Positions 25,467 to 38,000 of a stretch of 64,000 nucleotides of DNA are shown here, one piece after another. The notes under the pieces were generated by a model. It was not told the DNA's origin, did not search any database, and was given only the letters and a program-made list of their open reading frames with translations. The position numbers were made by a program, and so were the translations under genes. The DNA is from Apostichopus japonicus (Eukaryota > Echinodermata > Holothuroidea > Aspidochirotida > Stichopodidae). Where the stretch lies: the NCBI RefSeq assembly GCF_037975245.1, contig NC_092579.1, positions 14,058,678 through 14,122,677 on the forward strand, written 5' to 3'. Positions within the stretch are counted from its first letter, which is position 1, and each line of letters opens with the position of its first letter.

Positions 25467-26031
25467 TTTGGAGGTTGTTCATCCTGGAACGCCATTTTCA
25501 TGCTCACTGATATGATGTGATATCTGCTGTATGCTTTACAAATTCGAGTAATTGAAAACAAAAGACTGAAATAAATAACTTTTATCTGTTTATTGTGCGA
25601 TGCCCCACATTATTTTCATTTCGAAAGATGCACAGTTTCAAGTTCATTACATACTGAAGGCATCGGTTCTCTATCTGCCTTCAGTTTAGGGTAGATCTTG
25701 GGATTTTCATACCTAGATATTGCTAGATATCCATACAGTTCAGTGTCCTTAGCATTTTTCGGGGCCTGATCTTGGAAATTGCAAAATCGGGAGTGGTCAC
25801 ACTCCATGTAGGTCAGTGGACGTCGACCTCTAGACGTCACTAATACACAACCCGATCACTTGTTATCGATGAAGTGGTGTGTTGCCGGATTTTGTCAAGG
25901 TCTTGGTACAACGGGCAAAAGTCATTCATCTGGAAGCGATCAGAAGGGCTGGGCGTAGGGTTCTGGGGTTGTGGGGCGCGCGTTTTTATGCAGATGGGAA
26001 CAATCTCAAGGAGTGAAGGGTGCGTCCGCCC
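25467..26031. repeat. Dispersed repeat, copy 1 (uninterrupted)
   Basis: The segment from TTGGAGGTTGTTCATCC to about 26031 reappears in the same orientation at 28537-29590 with many substitutions. It carries a minus-strand open frame (25616-25840) and, on the plus strand, an ATG at 25870 reading MKWCVAGFCQG. Superfamily unknown. It may be a fragment of a larger transposon. Confidence 0.75.
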
Positions 26032-28536
26032 CCCCCCCCCTCCATTACATGATATTCACAAGAGAATTATTTTTAGATTCCTTGTACGAGTTACGGTACT
26101 AGATTTAAGGGTAACAATTAGCATTCAGGTCGGAGTGTATAGCATTTTATCTTTGGATGACAGTGTTGCATCGAAGGACAAAGGTCTAGTGCAGTTCGCA
26201 TATAGATCCTGGTCTAATACCGAAAATGTTCGAGACCAGCCACAGTTGGTTTCATAACACAATTGTACAATTGTTTACGGCGTCCATACACACACGCGTA
26301 ATAGACCATATATGGTATAATTATATGCATTAGTGAGAGAGGAAAAATGGAAACGTCAAAATGGAGTTGTCGGTGTAAGGGGTAGGCTGAGGCGTACGCC
26401 CCTTCCGAAATCCTCGATCCGTCACTGGCTACCCTGTGTATATAATAGGGATCGGTGCTGTAATTATGTCACTGTTCCTCTTTCTCTTCCCGGTGTCGTA
26501 GCGTTGTTTCTGTGTCATGACATATTCAGACCCGTCACATCATGACTTGAGGGGTTGTTGTTATTGTAAGAGTGTTACATACATTAAACTTAATACTCAG
26601 CAGTACAATAATCAATGTGATGATTGTGTGTTTAACATGGTGAATGTAACATTTACTACACAAACAGTAACATGAAATTGATATACTGTCATAGCATTCA
26701 GTGTCCCAAGAATGCTAATGGTCAGTTTAATAAAAATATGTTTCAGGTCACAAAGTTCACTATTTTTCCATTTTCTTTCAAGAAGATTATATCGGCTCAT
26801 TTCATTCTTCATTCTTTATTTGGTACTGGTTAATTGTTGACTCTTAATTGAAATTAAACTATTATCTGCAGCAGATTATGAAAATGCTGCTCATATATGG
26901 GTACAGGAAGAGTTGTATTTTTGTAATTGTCTTCAAAACCGACAGTTGATTATGATTTAACTTTAGCTATTAAATGATGTTTACTATAAACGTTGAAAAG
27001 GTGGGGTATTTATGTGAAAAGAGAAGGAAACTAATTTCTTAACTGGCTAATACCAAATAAACAAGATCCTTCAACTTACTTGAGGATGTTTAAGTATTGA
27101 TCCATTGTGCTTTATAGTATTATATCATAACCCTATCAAAGCGCTGATAGTAAGTTTTACTTGTTGGAAAAGTACTAGAATGCTCTTTATATACCAGCAA
27201 TTTTAAGTTGCAAAGCTCATATGACATAGAACGATAATCATGTTTCTTGTAATAAAATTTTTTGTTATTGAAACTAAAGTAACCATGAACAGATCATTTA
27301 CGTATCCATGCAAGAGATTTTAGTTACTGCTGCGCGTAGAGTTGAATCTTTGCCAAATTTTGCAATCAGACAGTTGATTATGTTAATTTTTGGGAGCTTT
27401 CAACTATTTTTACATGTTGAGGTAGTTGGGTGAAAATTCCTAAGTCGACCAATGCTTTTTTGTACATGCATCTTAGAAACTAAAAAGGAAATTATTTAAA
27501 TTTTCGTAAGCATGCACCTTTAAGAGATAGTACCTTGATACCTTGCCATCCATAACTGGACACAAAGGTTAAAATATCATGACTGTAGTTTACTATTCAT
27601 GCATGATTGTAGATGCTCGGGAAACCCTCTTAAGTGTTGAAATAAAAGGTTGAATTCATCAAAATATTCTGAATTATTTGTGTTGTCATTCCTCTTTGTT
27701 GTCTCTTAAATGTGCTTTTCTGTTGTGATCTACTTAAAAAACAAGGAATCAAGCTGCTTTTAATAATTAACGTATGAAACACTTATGAACGGGTGCTATG
27801 TTGAAATCGCTGGCAAAATTGTACATAAAAATTTTGTAGTTGCGTTACATGCTGATCATGTAAAACTTTACAAAACAGCAGTTATGTAAATTCAAGTAAA
27901 TTTTACTTAAATGTTTTAGTGTTCTTATTTGACATGAACATCAAGTAAAATTTTAACCTTCGTACAACATTTTCTGAATGTATGTACTTTCAAAAGCAAG
28001 ACAAGCATGATTCCTGCCACGTTGGCAGTACATCTAATGAAAAGAGTTTCCTTCAGGCATATTTACAGTTTTTGTTAATAAAAAACATTCAAAAGTAAAA
28101 TCTGAAATATAAAATTTTCGGACTAGCTTTTTAATATGATATGAGAACAATCAGTGACGATGCTGTGCATGATCGTATGCATTTCTGGTTTTGATACCCC
28201 CCCCCCCACCCAGCCCCACTTTTTAAGGTTTTAAGCTTATTTTTTTGTTCAAAATTGGATAAATTCACTTCAAATCATACCCTTAATGTTGCACAAAAAT
28301 TTCATCTATGGACAACCAATATAGAAAAATCTCCTTCAACCCCACACAGACCGGTTAAAATTGCACTAGTAGAGGGAAGTATGGAGAAGAATGTTGGTGA
28401 GGGAAGTTTAGAAAATTCAGACACAGTTAAGTTATTGGTGTACAAATATTAAAACCTCTTATAACAGCTACTATAAAACTTCGTTGAAGGAAATGAAAAC
28501 ATACCAGATATTTCCGGAACCGAACACTACGCACAT
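26032..28536. other. AT-rich non-coding stretch
   Basis: There is a C-run at 26020-26040. Near 26425 the sequence ATCCGTCACTG looks like an isolated MITE terminus. There is another C-run at 28197-28207. No gene recognised. Confidence 0.5.
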
Positions 28537-29590
28537 CTACAGTTGGAGGCTGTTCATCCCGGGACGCCATTTTCATGCTCACTGATATGATGTGATATCT
28601 GTTTGCTTTAAAAATTCGAATAATTGAAATGAGACTGAAATAAATAACTATTATCTGTTTATTGTGCAATGCTCCACCAGTGGCGTAACGATGAGCCTGG
28701 GGGTGGCTCCTGGCCCAGAGGGCCCCCATTAGGAGGCCTAGCAAGGGCGTCCGCAGAAATGTAGTACAAGGGGGGTCAGTAGGTCATATAGGTGTAACAC
28801 ACTACTTGATACTATCTAAGCGGAGCGCCACCATCGGTTGGCGCGGAGCGTACGACGATTTTTTTTGCCAAAAAATACTCCTATCGTCGGAAAAGACACT
28901 TCCCGTTTACACAACGGTTATTTTGAGATCTCATGTCTTAGGATTTTGACTTTCAGTAATGCATTATGGGTCAGTATGCAATGAACATAACTAGAGAACT
29001 GTTGGCTGGGGGAAATCATTGAAATGTCAAATGCTTAGCTTTTTTTTAATTTCCAGGGGTGAACAAGTGCCCCCCCCCCCCTACTGTTTGGAGTATAATC
29101 GAGACTACTGCACAAATACAGTTATCAAACCTAAGCATCGGGCCCATAGGAGCCCATAGGAGTTGCGCCCCACATTCTTTTCATTTCGAAAGACGCACAG
29201 TTTCAAGTTCATTACACACCGAAGGCTTCGATTCTCTATCTGCTTTCAGTTTAGGGAAGATCTCTAGATTTTCATCTGTAGATATCGCTAGATACTGCTA
29301 GATGTTCATACAGTACAGTGCCCTTTGGATTTTTTCGGGGCCTGATCTTGGGAAATCATGTAGGTCAGTGCACGACCTCCAGACGTCATTAATACACAAC
29401 CCAATCACTTGTTATCGATGAAGTGGTGTGTTGCTGGATTTTGCCAAGAGGTCTTGGTACTACGGGCAAAGGTCATTAATTAAGTTTCGTAACTCATCGG
29501 GCAGTGATGAGAGGGGTTGGGCGTAGGGTTGTGGGCGCGCGTTTTCATGCACATGGGAACAATCTCAAGAAGTGGTGGGTTCGTCCTTTT
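28537..29590. repeat. Dispersed repeat, copy 2, interrupted by a ~480-bp insertion
   Basis: Homologous to 25467-26031. The match breaks at about 28678, where CAGTGGCGTAACGATG (a MITE-like end) begins, and resumes at about 29163 with CCCCACATTCTTTTCATTTC. The insertion is therefore younger than the repeat. The right terminus of the insertion does not mirror the left, so it may be a truncated or composite element. The distal part again contains GGTTGGGCGTAGGGTTGTGG and ATGGGAACAATCTCAAGA as in copy 1. Confidence 0.7.
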
Positions 29591-29750
29591 CTCCTTTTTC
29601 TCTTTCTTCTTTTTCTTATCCGTCCTTCCTCTCCTTCCTCCTCTTTTCCCCCTCTTTTTTCCCTTTTTTCTTCTCTTTTTTCCCTCTCCTCTTTTTCTTA
29701 CCCGGGGGGCGCGCGCCCCCAACGCCCCCCTGGATACGCGCCTGCTATAG
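29591..29750. repeat. Pyrimidine-rich tract followed by a GC-rich MITE-like end
   Basis: About 110 bp of almost pure C/T is followed by a C/G palindromic patch and CCTGGATACGCGCCTG. The last is the reverse complement of the terminus type seen at 50144. Open frames across it are low-complexity artefacts. Confidence 0.6.
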
Positions 29751-30163
29751 GTCACTGTCATTAAATCCACATTAACATCTATACAAGTTCTTGTTTTTAT
29801 CCCTCTCTTATTCGGTTATTTATATGTACTACGAAAAAGAAACATGAACATCGGTCGCCCTTCTACAAAACGAATAGCTTAATAATATTGCATGCGCGTA
29901 AGCTGTTAATGATAGAGGAGTTTAATTAACCTTTTCAATTAGTTTTTTAATTAGTTTTTTTCTCATGTTTTTAAGTTCATAATGAGACCTTCATACATCT
30001 TGTCCATACTGATAAACTTTACAACGAAGTAGTCGTGTATATAACCTCTGTTTTGGCACTAGATACTTGACTTCTGATATAAATGGAACCATATAGCTGT
30101 AATATTTTGCAGTACTAAAATTTCCCCCTGGATATGTAACAGATATGTCGTATGCCTCTTAAC

Positions 30164-30263
30164 TCGGGACTGTGACTGTGTGATCATCGTCGGGTGTGCA
30201 TCACCATTCTCCTCCAAAAGGAACAGATACTACACAAGATCTTAGCCAAAAGGCCGAAAAGCG
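30164..30263 (-). mobile_element. U2-snRNA-headed SINE-like element, 3'-truncated copy
   Basis: Read on the minus strand it begins GCTTTTCGGCCTTTTGGCTA, then AGATCTTGTGTAGTATCTGT, which matches the 5' ~45 nt of U2 snRNA including the branch-site-pairing GTAGTA. It then continues with GATGCACACCCGACGATGAT and CACACAGTCACAGTCCCGA, shared with the copies at 41.2 and 43.9 kb but absent from U2. Homology ends at CCCGA, so the 3' half and A-tail are missing. Confidence 0.8.
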
Positions 30264-30841
30264 TATAGATAGTTAGTGCCATGTAATAACATACATGTCG
30301 AACCGCTAATAAGCTTGCCGAAAACGTACGTATGCACTGGTTGAGCAAGCTTCGTTGTTATACTGAATATGCATTACAGTGTGTTCTCTCATTGGCTTGT
30401 TTAAATCAAGTGGCATGGCGTACCAGCATACATGAATGAAATATGATTTCAGCGGATAATTTTTTCGTTACTTTGGAATATCAATTTCTTGATAAATGAA
30501 ACGTTTTTTGGCAAAATTAACTTGATGAAACCTCATTTTTCATGGTTCGTCAGATAAGCAGGTTAAACGAAAGTTCCATTTTATGAAAATCAACAATGTT
30601 ATGTATTTCTTATTTCGAAACGCACGGAATCACTTTAAATCACAGATAAACGACAAGAGCAGACCATAACCAAAACTACAATATGAAATATTTCCCCCGA
30701 AAGGTGAATTAGGGCGGTATTGAAGAACTCAGCATGCATACAGAGCAAGATTTGTCACAGGGGTTCTATACTCGTATTCTGTATATGGTTGGCTGGTAAT
30801 ATGCATTTGTGAGTAGTCCAATGGGAACTTTATTTCAGAAT

Positions 30842-30857
30842 ACATAATAATAATAAT

Positions 30858-30893
<36 letters not shown>

Positions 30894-30934
30894 ATATATA
30901 TATATCAATATATATATATATATATATATATATC

Positions 30935-31015
<81 letters not shown>

Positions 31016-31022
31016 ATATATG
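30842..31022. repeat. TAA and TA microsatellite array
   Basis: A short (TAA)n (about 30845-30862) runs into an interrupted (TA)n with CACACATA islands to 31022. The long minus-strand frame reading IYIYIY is an artefact. Confidence 0.95.
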
Positions 31023-31803
31023 TTCCTTATACGTCATCTGCCGTACAATCAGTTGTTTCGTTATAGGTATATATTCAATTTTGGTTTTAAGTTAAAGCCA
31101 ACTTACGTTACCCCTATCAACAAAATGGACTAACCTACAAAGCTTCAGGTACATGGTCTGTCTATTGTATCAACATTTTTTTGTTTAACAAATTTCTGTG
31201 TCTAAAACGCAGTATATTTTAACATTTAAAGACATGTTAACTACATGACATTATTCGCCTAGGCTCCATGAAGCGACTTACGACGGAACCAGCAATGTAC
31301 AAGACAAATCGTATCATCGTCATCACGGCATTGTATACCAGAAACACTCCGTACCTTCAACTGTTGCGTATTCGCGAATGCATCTGCTCCTCCTCTTAAG
31401 GACTGTGACGACACCTTCTAAACAGACAGTTTTTTTCGGGAATATGCCATAGAAAATGCCAAATGCAAAGCCCGCGCTGAAACATTGACGAACTAAACTC
31501 GTAATACCAACTCCAAAACGGTATACCATTGGTTACCATATTCAACACTGATCCGCTCCTACCACTGGCAAATATCATTCAGAAGAATGTTTTTACATAC
31601 TTCAAAGCACCCGTCTGAAATCAGTTTCTCAGTGCATAACCACCTGTCATGTCATTGACGAGACCTACGAGACCGATAGTACGAGACCATTTCATTTACG
31701 AGACCCTATCTACTGGACATCTGAGTTCGGGCAACTGTTCAGGATACCACCTCATTACAGGCAAACAACGCACTAGAAAATACATAGGCATCGCCCTTTA
31801 CAC
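31023..31803. other. Non-coding stretch with a weak minus-strand open frame
   Basis: A minus-strand frame at 31323-31529 has a hydrophobic stretch (FAFGIFYGIF), but no domain and no splice or start support. I do not call a gene. Confidence 0.35.
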
Positions 31804-32186
31804 CAGGGGTTCCCTGACTGGGGTGCATGAACCCCCATGGGGTGTGTGAGTCCATCCCAGGGGGTTCGTGAGACGTTTCTGAAAGTCTAAACTAGAGTAC
31901 TTTTTGTTGAACTAAAATCTGATGTATCATATAATTTAGTAATGTACAAATGTCGTACCTATCGACAAACTCTTTCGCGTTCCATACGCTTATGGTGCCA
32001 TAGAAGTACCGTACCGTGCATTTTCATTACATTATTACACTATGAACTTGATCTTTTACGAAGCACTGTTATCATTGCGTATTATAGTATAATAATGACT
32101 CAGATCGTGTTTCGAAAAAATGGGGGATTCGTGGACAAATCTGACATCCACAGGGGTTCGTGTGCGATAAAGTTAGGGAAACCCTG
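31804..32186. mobile_element. hAT-like MITE with 8-bp target-site duplication (7/8)
   Basis: The left end CAGGGGTTCCCTGACTGGGG mirrors the right end (reverse complement CAGGGTTTCCCTAAC). This terminus resembles Charlie-type hAT elements. Flanks are CTTTACAC on the left (31796-31803) and CTCTACAC on the right (32187-32194). The 383-bp interior has no transposase. Confidence 0.82.
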
Positions 32187-34252
32187 CTCTACACACAATT
32201 GCAAGACGCGCTTACTTGTCGATTCTACCGGGGTCTTTCAAATAACAACAAAACTATAACACGCACGTTCAAAATCCGGCGGGATATGAACTGTCTCTCT
32301 AAAAATGTCATTTACTGAAACATTTGCAACGTAAACTACGTTGAAGAGTCGAAAAAAACACTTTAAGAATGAGAATGACTCAATATAGTTGGCCATCCAA
32401 ACCAAGCAAGATCAATCGACCTGTTGCAAATCACTTCAATGTCCGAAATCAATCGATTGAGATTTCTAGAAAAAAATCTAGAAAAGGAAAAGGATATTTC
32501 TGGGAACTAGTAAATCTCAAACCCACGGCACCAACTGCCCTCCCAGTTTAATCAAGGCAAATTCTTTGAAGTTACAACATAATCGGATTAAAATAATCCG
32601 ACATAGACAGAGCCTTAAAAACATGATCCAGTAGAGCTCAATACGACCCAGTCAGACTTCACAGCCAGGCCGACACTCTTCTCTATGAAAAAAGAAGAAG
32701 TTTAAATTACCTCTCATTGTCACTGTTTGGTTTTAGCAGAACTTTCCAGCAAAACTATAGTTCTTCTACAGTGCATGATCACCGAAACTGATTGTTAGCC
32801 AGTTGTAACCTAAAACCAAACATTGGCTGCTTTACTTCCAATCTCTCACTTAATTTAATTTTTGTAAATCTCACTCGAGATGAAGCCATTCTCTAAATGC
32901 AGCATATTTTGTTCATCAGTTTTTTCTTATCTGTATTCATATCGCTCTTAAATTTCTTCAGTCTTTGTGTGTAAAGTAACATTAAAATCTGTGATATCTC
33001 CAAATTAAATCAAATTTGCTTCAGCTGTCTGTGACGTTGTTGCAACTACAATGCCCTACTACGACTAGCAGTACTTCGTAGTCTGAATGCAGTCGTTTGG
33101 GGAAACTGAGAAGAAAACAACAGAAACATTAATTTATTGAAACGAAAGTAGAAATAAGACGGACTTTTCTGGCAAGTTTTGATCTTCTGTCTGGTCAATA
33201 CTGGATGCCTTGTTTCTTCTGTAGTATGTATTTTAGATCCTCCTGCAAGCAGGAACTCGCGAAGAAGCCTCATTGGCTTATCAAAGACGCAAGCTGACCG
33301 AAGTCAATTGTCAATTGTCAACAACTCTGTAACTGGACGACATACATTAATCTTGGAGTGACTCCAACCATGTCTGTTTTTACCTCCATGCTCCAACCTA
33401 CGTTTTTATTCCCTGAAGCTCTCTTCGCAAAACAGAATAGTTGCAGGTAGGAAATATGATACAATCATTCAGGCCGCTGAGCCAACATTGCCATAGGTGA
33501 AAATATTCTTAGCAACTCCGTCCAACTGCAGTTTTAACGAATGGTCTCGCGGTGGTATGTGAATATCATGAATATTAATTTTACACGGATCACAGCTTCT
33601 AATCACAGCAGTGTTGCTTCATAGACGATAACATAGAAACCTTGAAGATACGTTACTTGGTTGAAGTTGTGTCATTTACCATAGCCCACATCAACACAAA
33701 CAGGTTCTCAATTCTATTAATCTGTGACTGAAAACCCACCAGGACATTATATCTGGGTAAGTTCTCTTCAGAGTTATATTTCTGTAATACTTTGTCTAAA
33801 ATAAAATATGTAGGAAAGAACATGTTTTCCAGAAAACATAGGGTCCTTGATGGGGACTTAACATATAGGGTCCTTGATGGGGACTTCAGTGTCCCTCCTG
33901 ATCCTTTTTTTCTTTCTACTAAACTAAACTAGAAAACGATTTGATAACGCCAGTCGCGATTCAACGTATACAGCTTGAGTAGACACATTAATCAGAGCGT
34001 ATATTCACCATTTTTCAAGAAGGTGGGAGGGGGGGTGAGTGGGGGAGTTGTTGCCCGATTTCGAGACCGACTTGCTTTTAAGACCGATGTAGAGTTTCCA
34101 GAAGAAAACCAAAAAAAATCGACCATTTGTTTTCGAATTACAACTGCGCGTTGATACTGGCTGAGAATACAGCGGGTTAGACCGAGTCCACGGAAGCTGC
34201 AGTATTTCAACATATATCAGAGTGAGGATTTACTTTAACATTTTATGGAATG
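32187..34252. other. Non-coding stretch
   Basis: No gene recognised. It contains a short direct repeat (TAGGGTCCTTGATGGGGACT, starting at about 33838 and 33866) and a G-rich patch at 34024-34045. Confidence 0.5.
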
Positions 34253-34830
34253 TATGTAACAAAAACTCAAAACGAGAATAAGTGTGGGCTTTCAATTGTT
34301 CTGGAAAGCCCCAAAGTTCCATCGTTTCGAAGTATTTCTTGTTCTCTCGGAGAGAGTTTAAAGCACAAAATATACGTGAGAGGGAGAGGCATTCAGTTTT
34401 TCTGGAATGTGCTTCAAAGCCCTGGTGGAGGGGTCGAGAGTGAAAATGCTTCCGAAGCGTTTTGTTATATTTCTTGTTCTCTCCTAGCGAGTTTAGAGCA
34501 CACAAATACATGTGTGTGTGAGAGAGAGAGAGAGAGAGGTGGAGAGAGGGGTGGATAGCAAGGGTGGGGAGGGGGGGGGGAAGTAAAATTCTATAGATAA
34601 TGTATTTCAAAGCTCTTGTTGCTGTCCAGGCGACAGAGCCACACGAAGTACTGTGGTAGCGTTTATATGGAAAGTATCTAACAGAAAAATCAAAACGAGT
34701 ATGAGACTGGGCCTATAATTGTGCTGGAAAGCACCAAACCTCCATCGTTTTGAACTATTTCATCTTCTCTCGGAGTGAGTTCAAAGCACAAATATAAGAT
34801 AGAGAGAGGAATACAAATCCTCTGGGATGA
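34253..34830 (+). repeat. Three diverged tandem repeat units just upstream of the intact LINE
   Basis: Units at about 34253-34394, 34400-34520 (partial) and 34674-34812 share a core of CTGGAAAGC..CAAA..CCATCGTTT, TTCTCTCGGAGAGAGTTTAA and AGCACAAATA followed by a GA-rich tail. They end about 260 bp before the LINE ORF. A fourth partial copy lies at 23594-23652, so the unit is also dispersed. They may be promoter monomers of the LINE 5' UTR or an unrelated older repeat. Confidence 0.65.
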
Positions 34831-35089
34831 GAGGAATACAAATCCTCTCTATATATATATCGTATAGCACCCTGTGAGGTTGCATATGTTTCGCAGCTCC
34901 TGTTTACATCGATTTTTTGGCAGAAGTTATTCATCATACAATTTTGTAGAATGGACTGTTGTTTTTCGAAATATCAGAGAGTCTGTACATAACATCATTT
35001 TTCAATTTGACGGACTAGAAAGTGCATATTTATGTGGTTTTCTTCAAGTTATACGTCTTCGATTCTGCCACGGTTGACTGCCTTCCAAC

Positions 35090-38000
35090 ATGCTTAAGTA
35101 TACCAGCGCACAACTGCTTAGTATCCGTGGATCTTTGACCAAGCCTTTGCTCCGGCTACCGATCCAAGTCTACAACACTCTCAAAAGAAATGGAATAAGT
35201 GCTGTTAAGCCAACCAGCCGGGGCACAAAGGGGATTAAAAGGAGAAGAATACCTGTGAGACTGACAAACACACTGGCCAGACAAGTGATTAAACAACGCT
35301 CAGCCAACTATGATAACCTTATCAGCCTGGTCAGGGGTCAAGGTCATCCAGGGCCGGACAAAAACAACAACAACAACACAGATCAGCTGATTGGTTCCTT
35401 CTCTACTAACTCTATGCCATTGAAACTCTGCCTGATTAACCCTTGCTCCGTGTGCAACAAAGCTACAGAACTTTGTGATTTCACCATGGACAATGCTTTG
35501 GATGCATGTGTTATTACTGAGACATGGCTTAAAGGTGATGAGCGAGATGAGGTCATTCTGGCAGAGCTAAAGCCACCAGGTTATCATGTGAAGCATGTCC
35601 CCAGGAAAGGTAGAGGAGGGGGCATTGCTGTCATGCACAGAGACTCTATCTTATTGGTACCCAATACATCTAATAGTTACCAATCATTTGAGTGCCTGGA
35701 ATGTGTGATGCAGACTACTCCTCCTGTGCGCCTAGTGACCATCTACAGGCCACCACCATCAAAGACAAATGGTAACAGCTTTAGAACTTTTATGGAGGAA
35801 ATAACTGCTTATTTTGAACTTCTCGTCATATCCACCGGTATTCTCCTTGTCCTCGGAGACTTTAATCTACACATTGACAAGCCAGCAGATAAGGAGGGAG
35901 CAGAGTTCATTTCCTTAGTGGAGTCACTTGGAATGACTCAACATGTGACTGGGGCTACGCATCGTGGTGGGCACACGCTGGATTTGGTACTGACCAGGAA
36001 CATGGATAACATTGTGCCACGTGTTGCTGTTGAGGATAAATGTCTCTCTGATCATTACCCCGTGTTCTGTGTGCTACCCCTACACTGCCCTATGCCTAAA
36101 ACACAGGTAATCACCTACAGAAGGACAAAGGCCATTCAGCCTGACAGCTTCATCTGTGATATTAGTGCCTCATCTCTTGCTTCAATTTCTAGTGACACTC
36201 CAGCAGACAATGCCATCAGTCTGTATAACTCTGTCCTATCTTCCATCGTGGACAGTCATGCCCCAAAGAAGACCAGACGCGTTCCGGCGCGTTCACAGCC
36301 AGACTGGTATACGGCTCTGATAAGAGAGGCCAAGCAGCAGCGGAGGCAGTGTGAGCGGCTGTGGCGAAAGACCAGGCTTACTGTGCACAGAGATATGTTC
36401 ATCGAAGCTAAGCGAAAAGTTAACATCATGATAGCAGAAGCAAAGTCAAGTCATTTCCACAACATCATCTCTGAAAATAGCGGTGACTCCAAGAAGCTCT
36501 TTTCTGTTGTTAGCAATCTCCTGGGTAGGAAGGCAACACCAACATTACCCCCCGACAAGGATTCTAAGGACCTTGTGCATGAGTTTAGCACATTTTTCAT
36601 TGACAAGATCACCAGAATTAGAGCCAGTATAGTCAGTGAAGGGAAGTCAAAATCCTTCTCGTTGACAGTGCAGAAACCGCCATCTTGTGCACTAGATATG
36701 TGGGAGCCAGCTACAGAGGATGAACTGAAGCGGAGCATAATGGCCTCCCCGTCTAAGAGCTGTGGCCTTGATCCGCTGCCTACAAATCTCCTTAAGCAGT
36801 GTGTGACACCTCTCTTGCCAGTTATCAGCACTATTGTGAACAACTCCCTCATAACTGGCGATGTACCATCCGCTTTCAAGCTCGCCCATGTGACGCCACT
36901 CATCAAGAAACCCTCGCTGGATCCTACCGTTCTCTCAAATTATAGGCCAGTGTCAAACCTTCCATTTGTTTCAAAGATTCTAGAAAAAGTTGTGTCATCC
37001 CGTCTTACATCCTATCTTGAACACAATGGTCTACAGGAGACTCATCAATCTGCATATAGGAAACACCACAGCACCGAGACTGCCCTCGTGCGCATTCAGA
37101 ATGATGTGATGGTAGCTCTTGGAGGTCAGAAAGCGTGCCTGATGGTTCTGTTAGACCTTTCGGCCGCTTTTGATACGGTTGACCACCTCCAGCTTCTTAC
37201 TACACTCAGTGACCTTGGTGTTAAAAGTACCGCCTTAAAGTGGATGACATCATACCTCAGTGATCGCCAACAGATTGTGTGCCTGGGAAAGGATTCTTCT
37301 GACCCTCAGACGTTAGAATGTGGCGTGCCCCAGGGTTCGGTCCTGGGGCCTGTGCTCTTCACGGTATACACGTCTTCACTGGGTCAGCTACTTCGCTCAC
37401 AGGACATGGACTATCACTTCTATGCAGACGACTCGAGTCTCTATCTTATGTTCCATCCCAATGACATTACTATCACTGTGCACCGTCTAGAGAAGTGCAT
37501 AACCTCAGTTCGGCAATGGATGTCACACAAATGCCTGAAAATGAATGACTCAAAGACTGAGGTGCTTCTAATATCATCAAAGCATCTGGCCAGAAAGATA
37601 GAGTGTCCAAGCCTCATTATTGGTGACCATCAGGTGGAGCCTAGTGATGTGGCAAAGAGCATCGGTGTCATAATGGACAAGCATGCCTCTATGGAAGACC
37701 ATATAACATCTGTGTGTCGGTCTGCTCAGTACCATCTCTACAACATCGGAAGAATACGAAAATACCTCACCAGAGAAGCCACAGAGCAGTTAATCCATGC
37801 TTTCATAACATCTAAACTGGATTATTGCAATGCACTTTTATGTGGACTACCAGTTAAACAAATAAAACGACTGCAAAGGCTTCAAAACATAGCAGCAAGG
37901 ATCGTTACACTAACAAAAACATCTAGTCATATTACCCCAATATTGCATGAACTTCATTGGCTGCCAGTATCACAGCGGATTAGATTCAAAGTCCTTCTTC

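Noticed and set aside
29480-29770. Lys/Arg-rich and Phe/Ser-rich ORFs
   Set aside because: Low-complexity pyrimidine tract; all frames are open by composition.
30729-31037. 102-aa minus-strand ORF reading IYIYIY
   Set aside because: Produced by the TA microsatellite.
33838-33887. Direct repeat TAGGGTCCTTGATGGGGACT x2 as a regulatory site
   Set aside because: Two copies only, no recognisable motif; simple local duplication is enough.
36451-36906. Minus-strand ORF of 151 aa inside the LINE
   Set aside because: Shadow of the intact ORF2 on the other strand.
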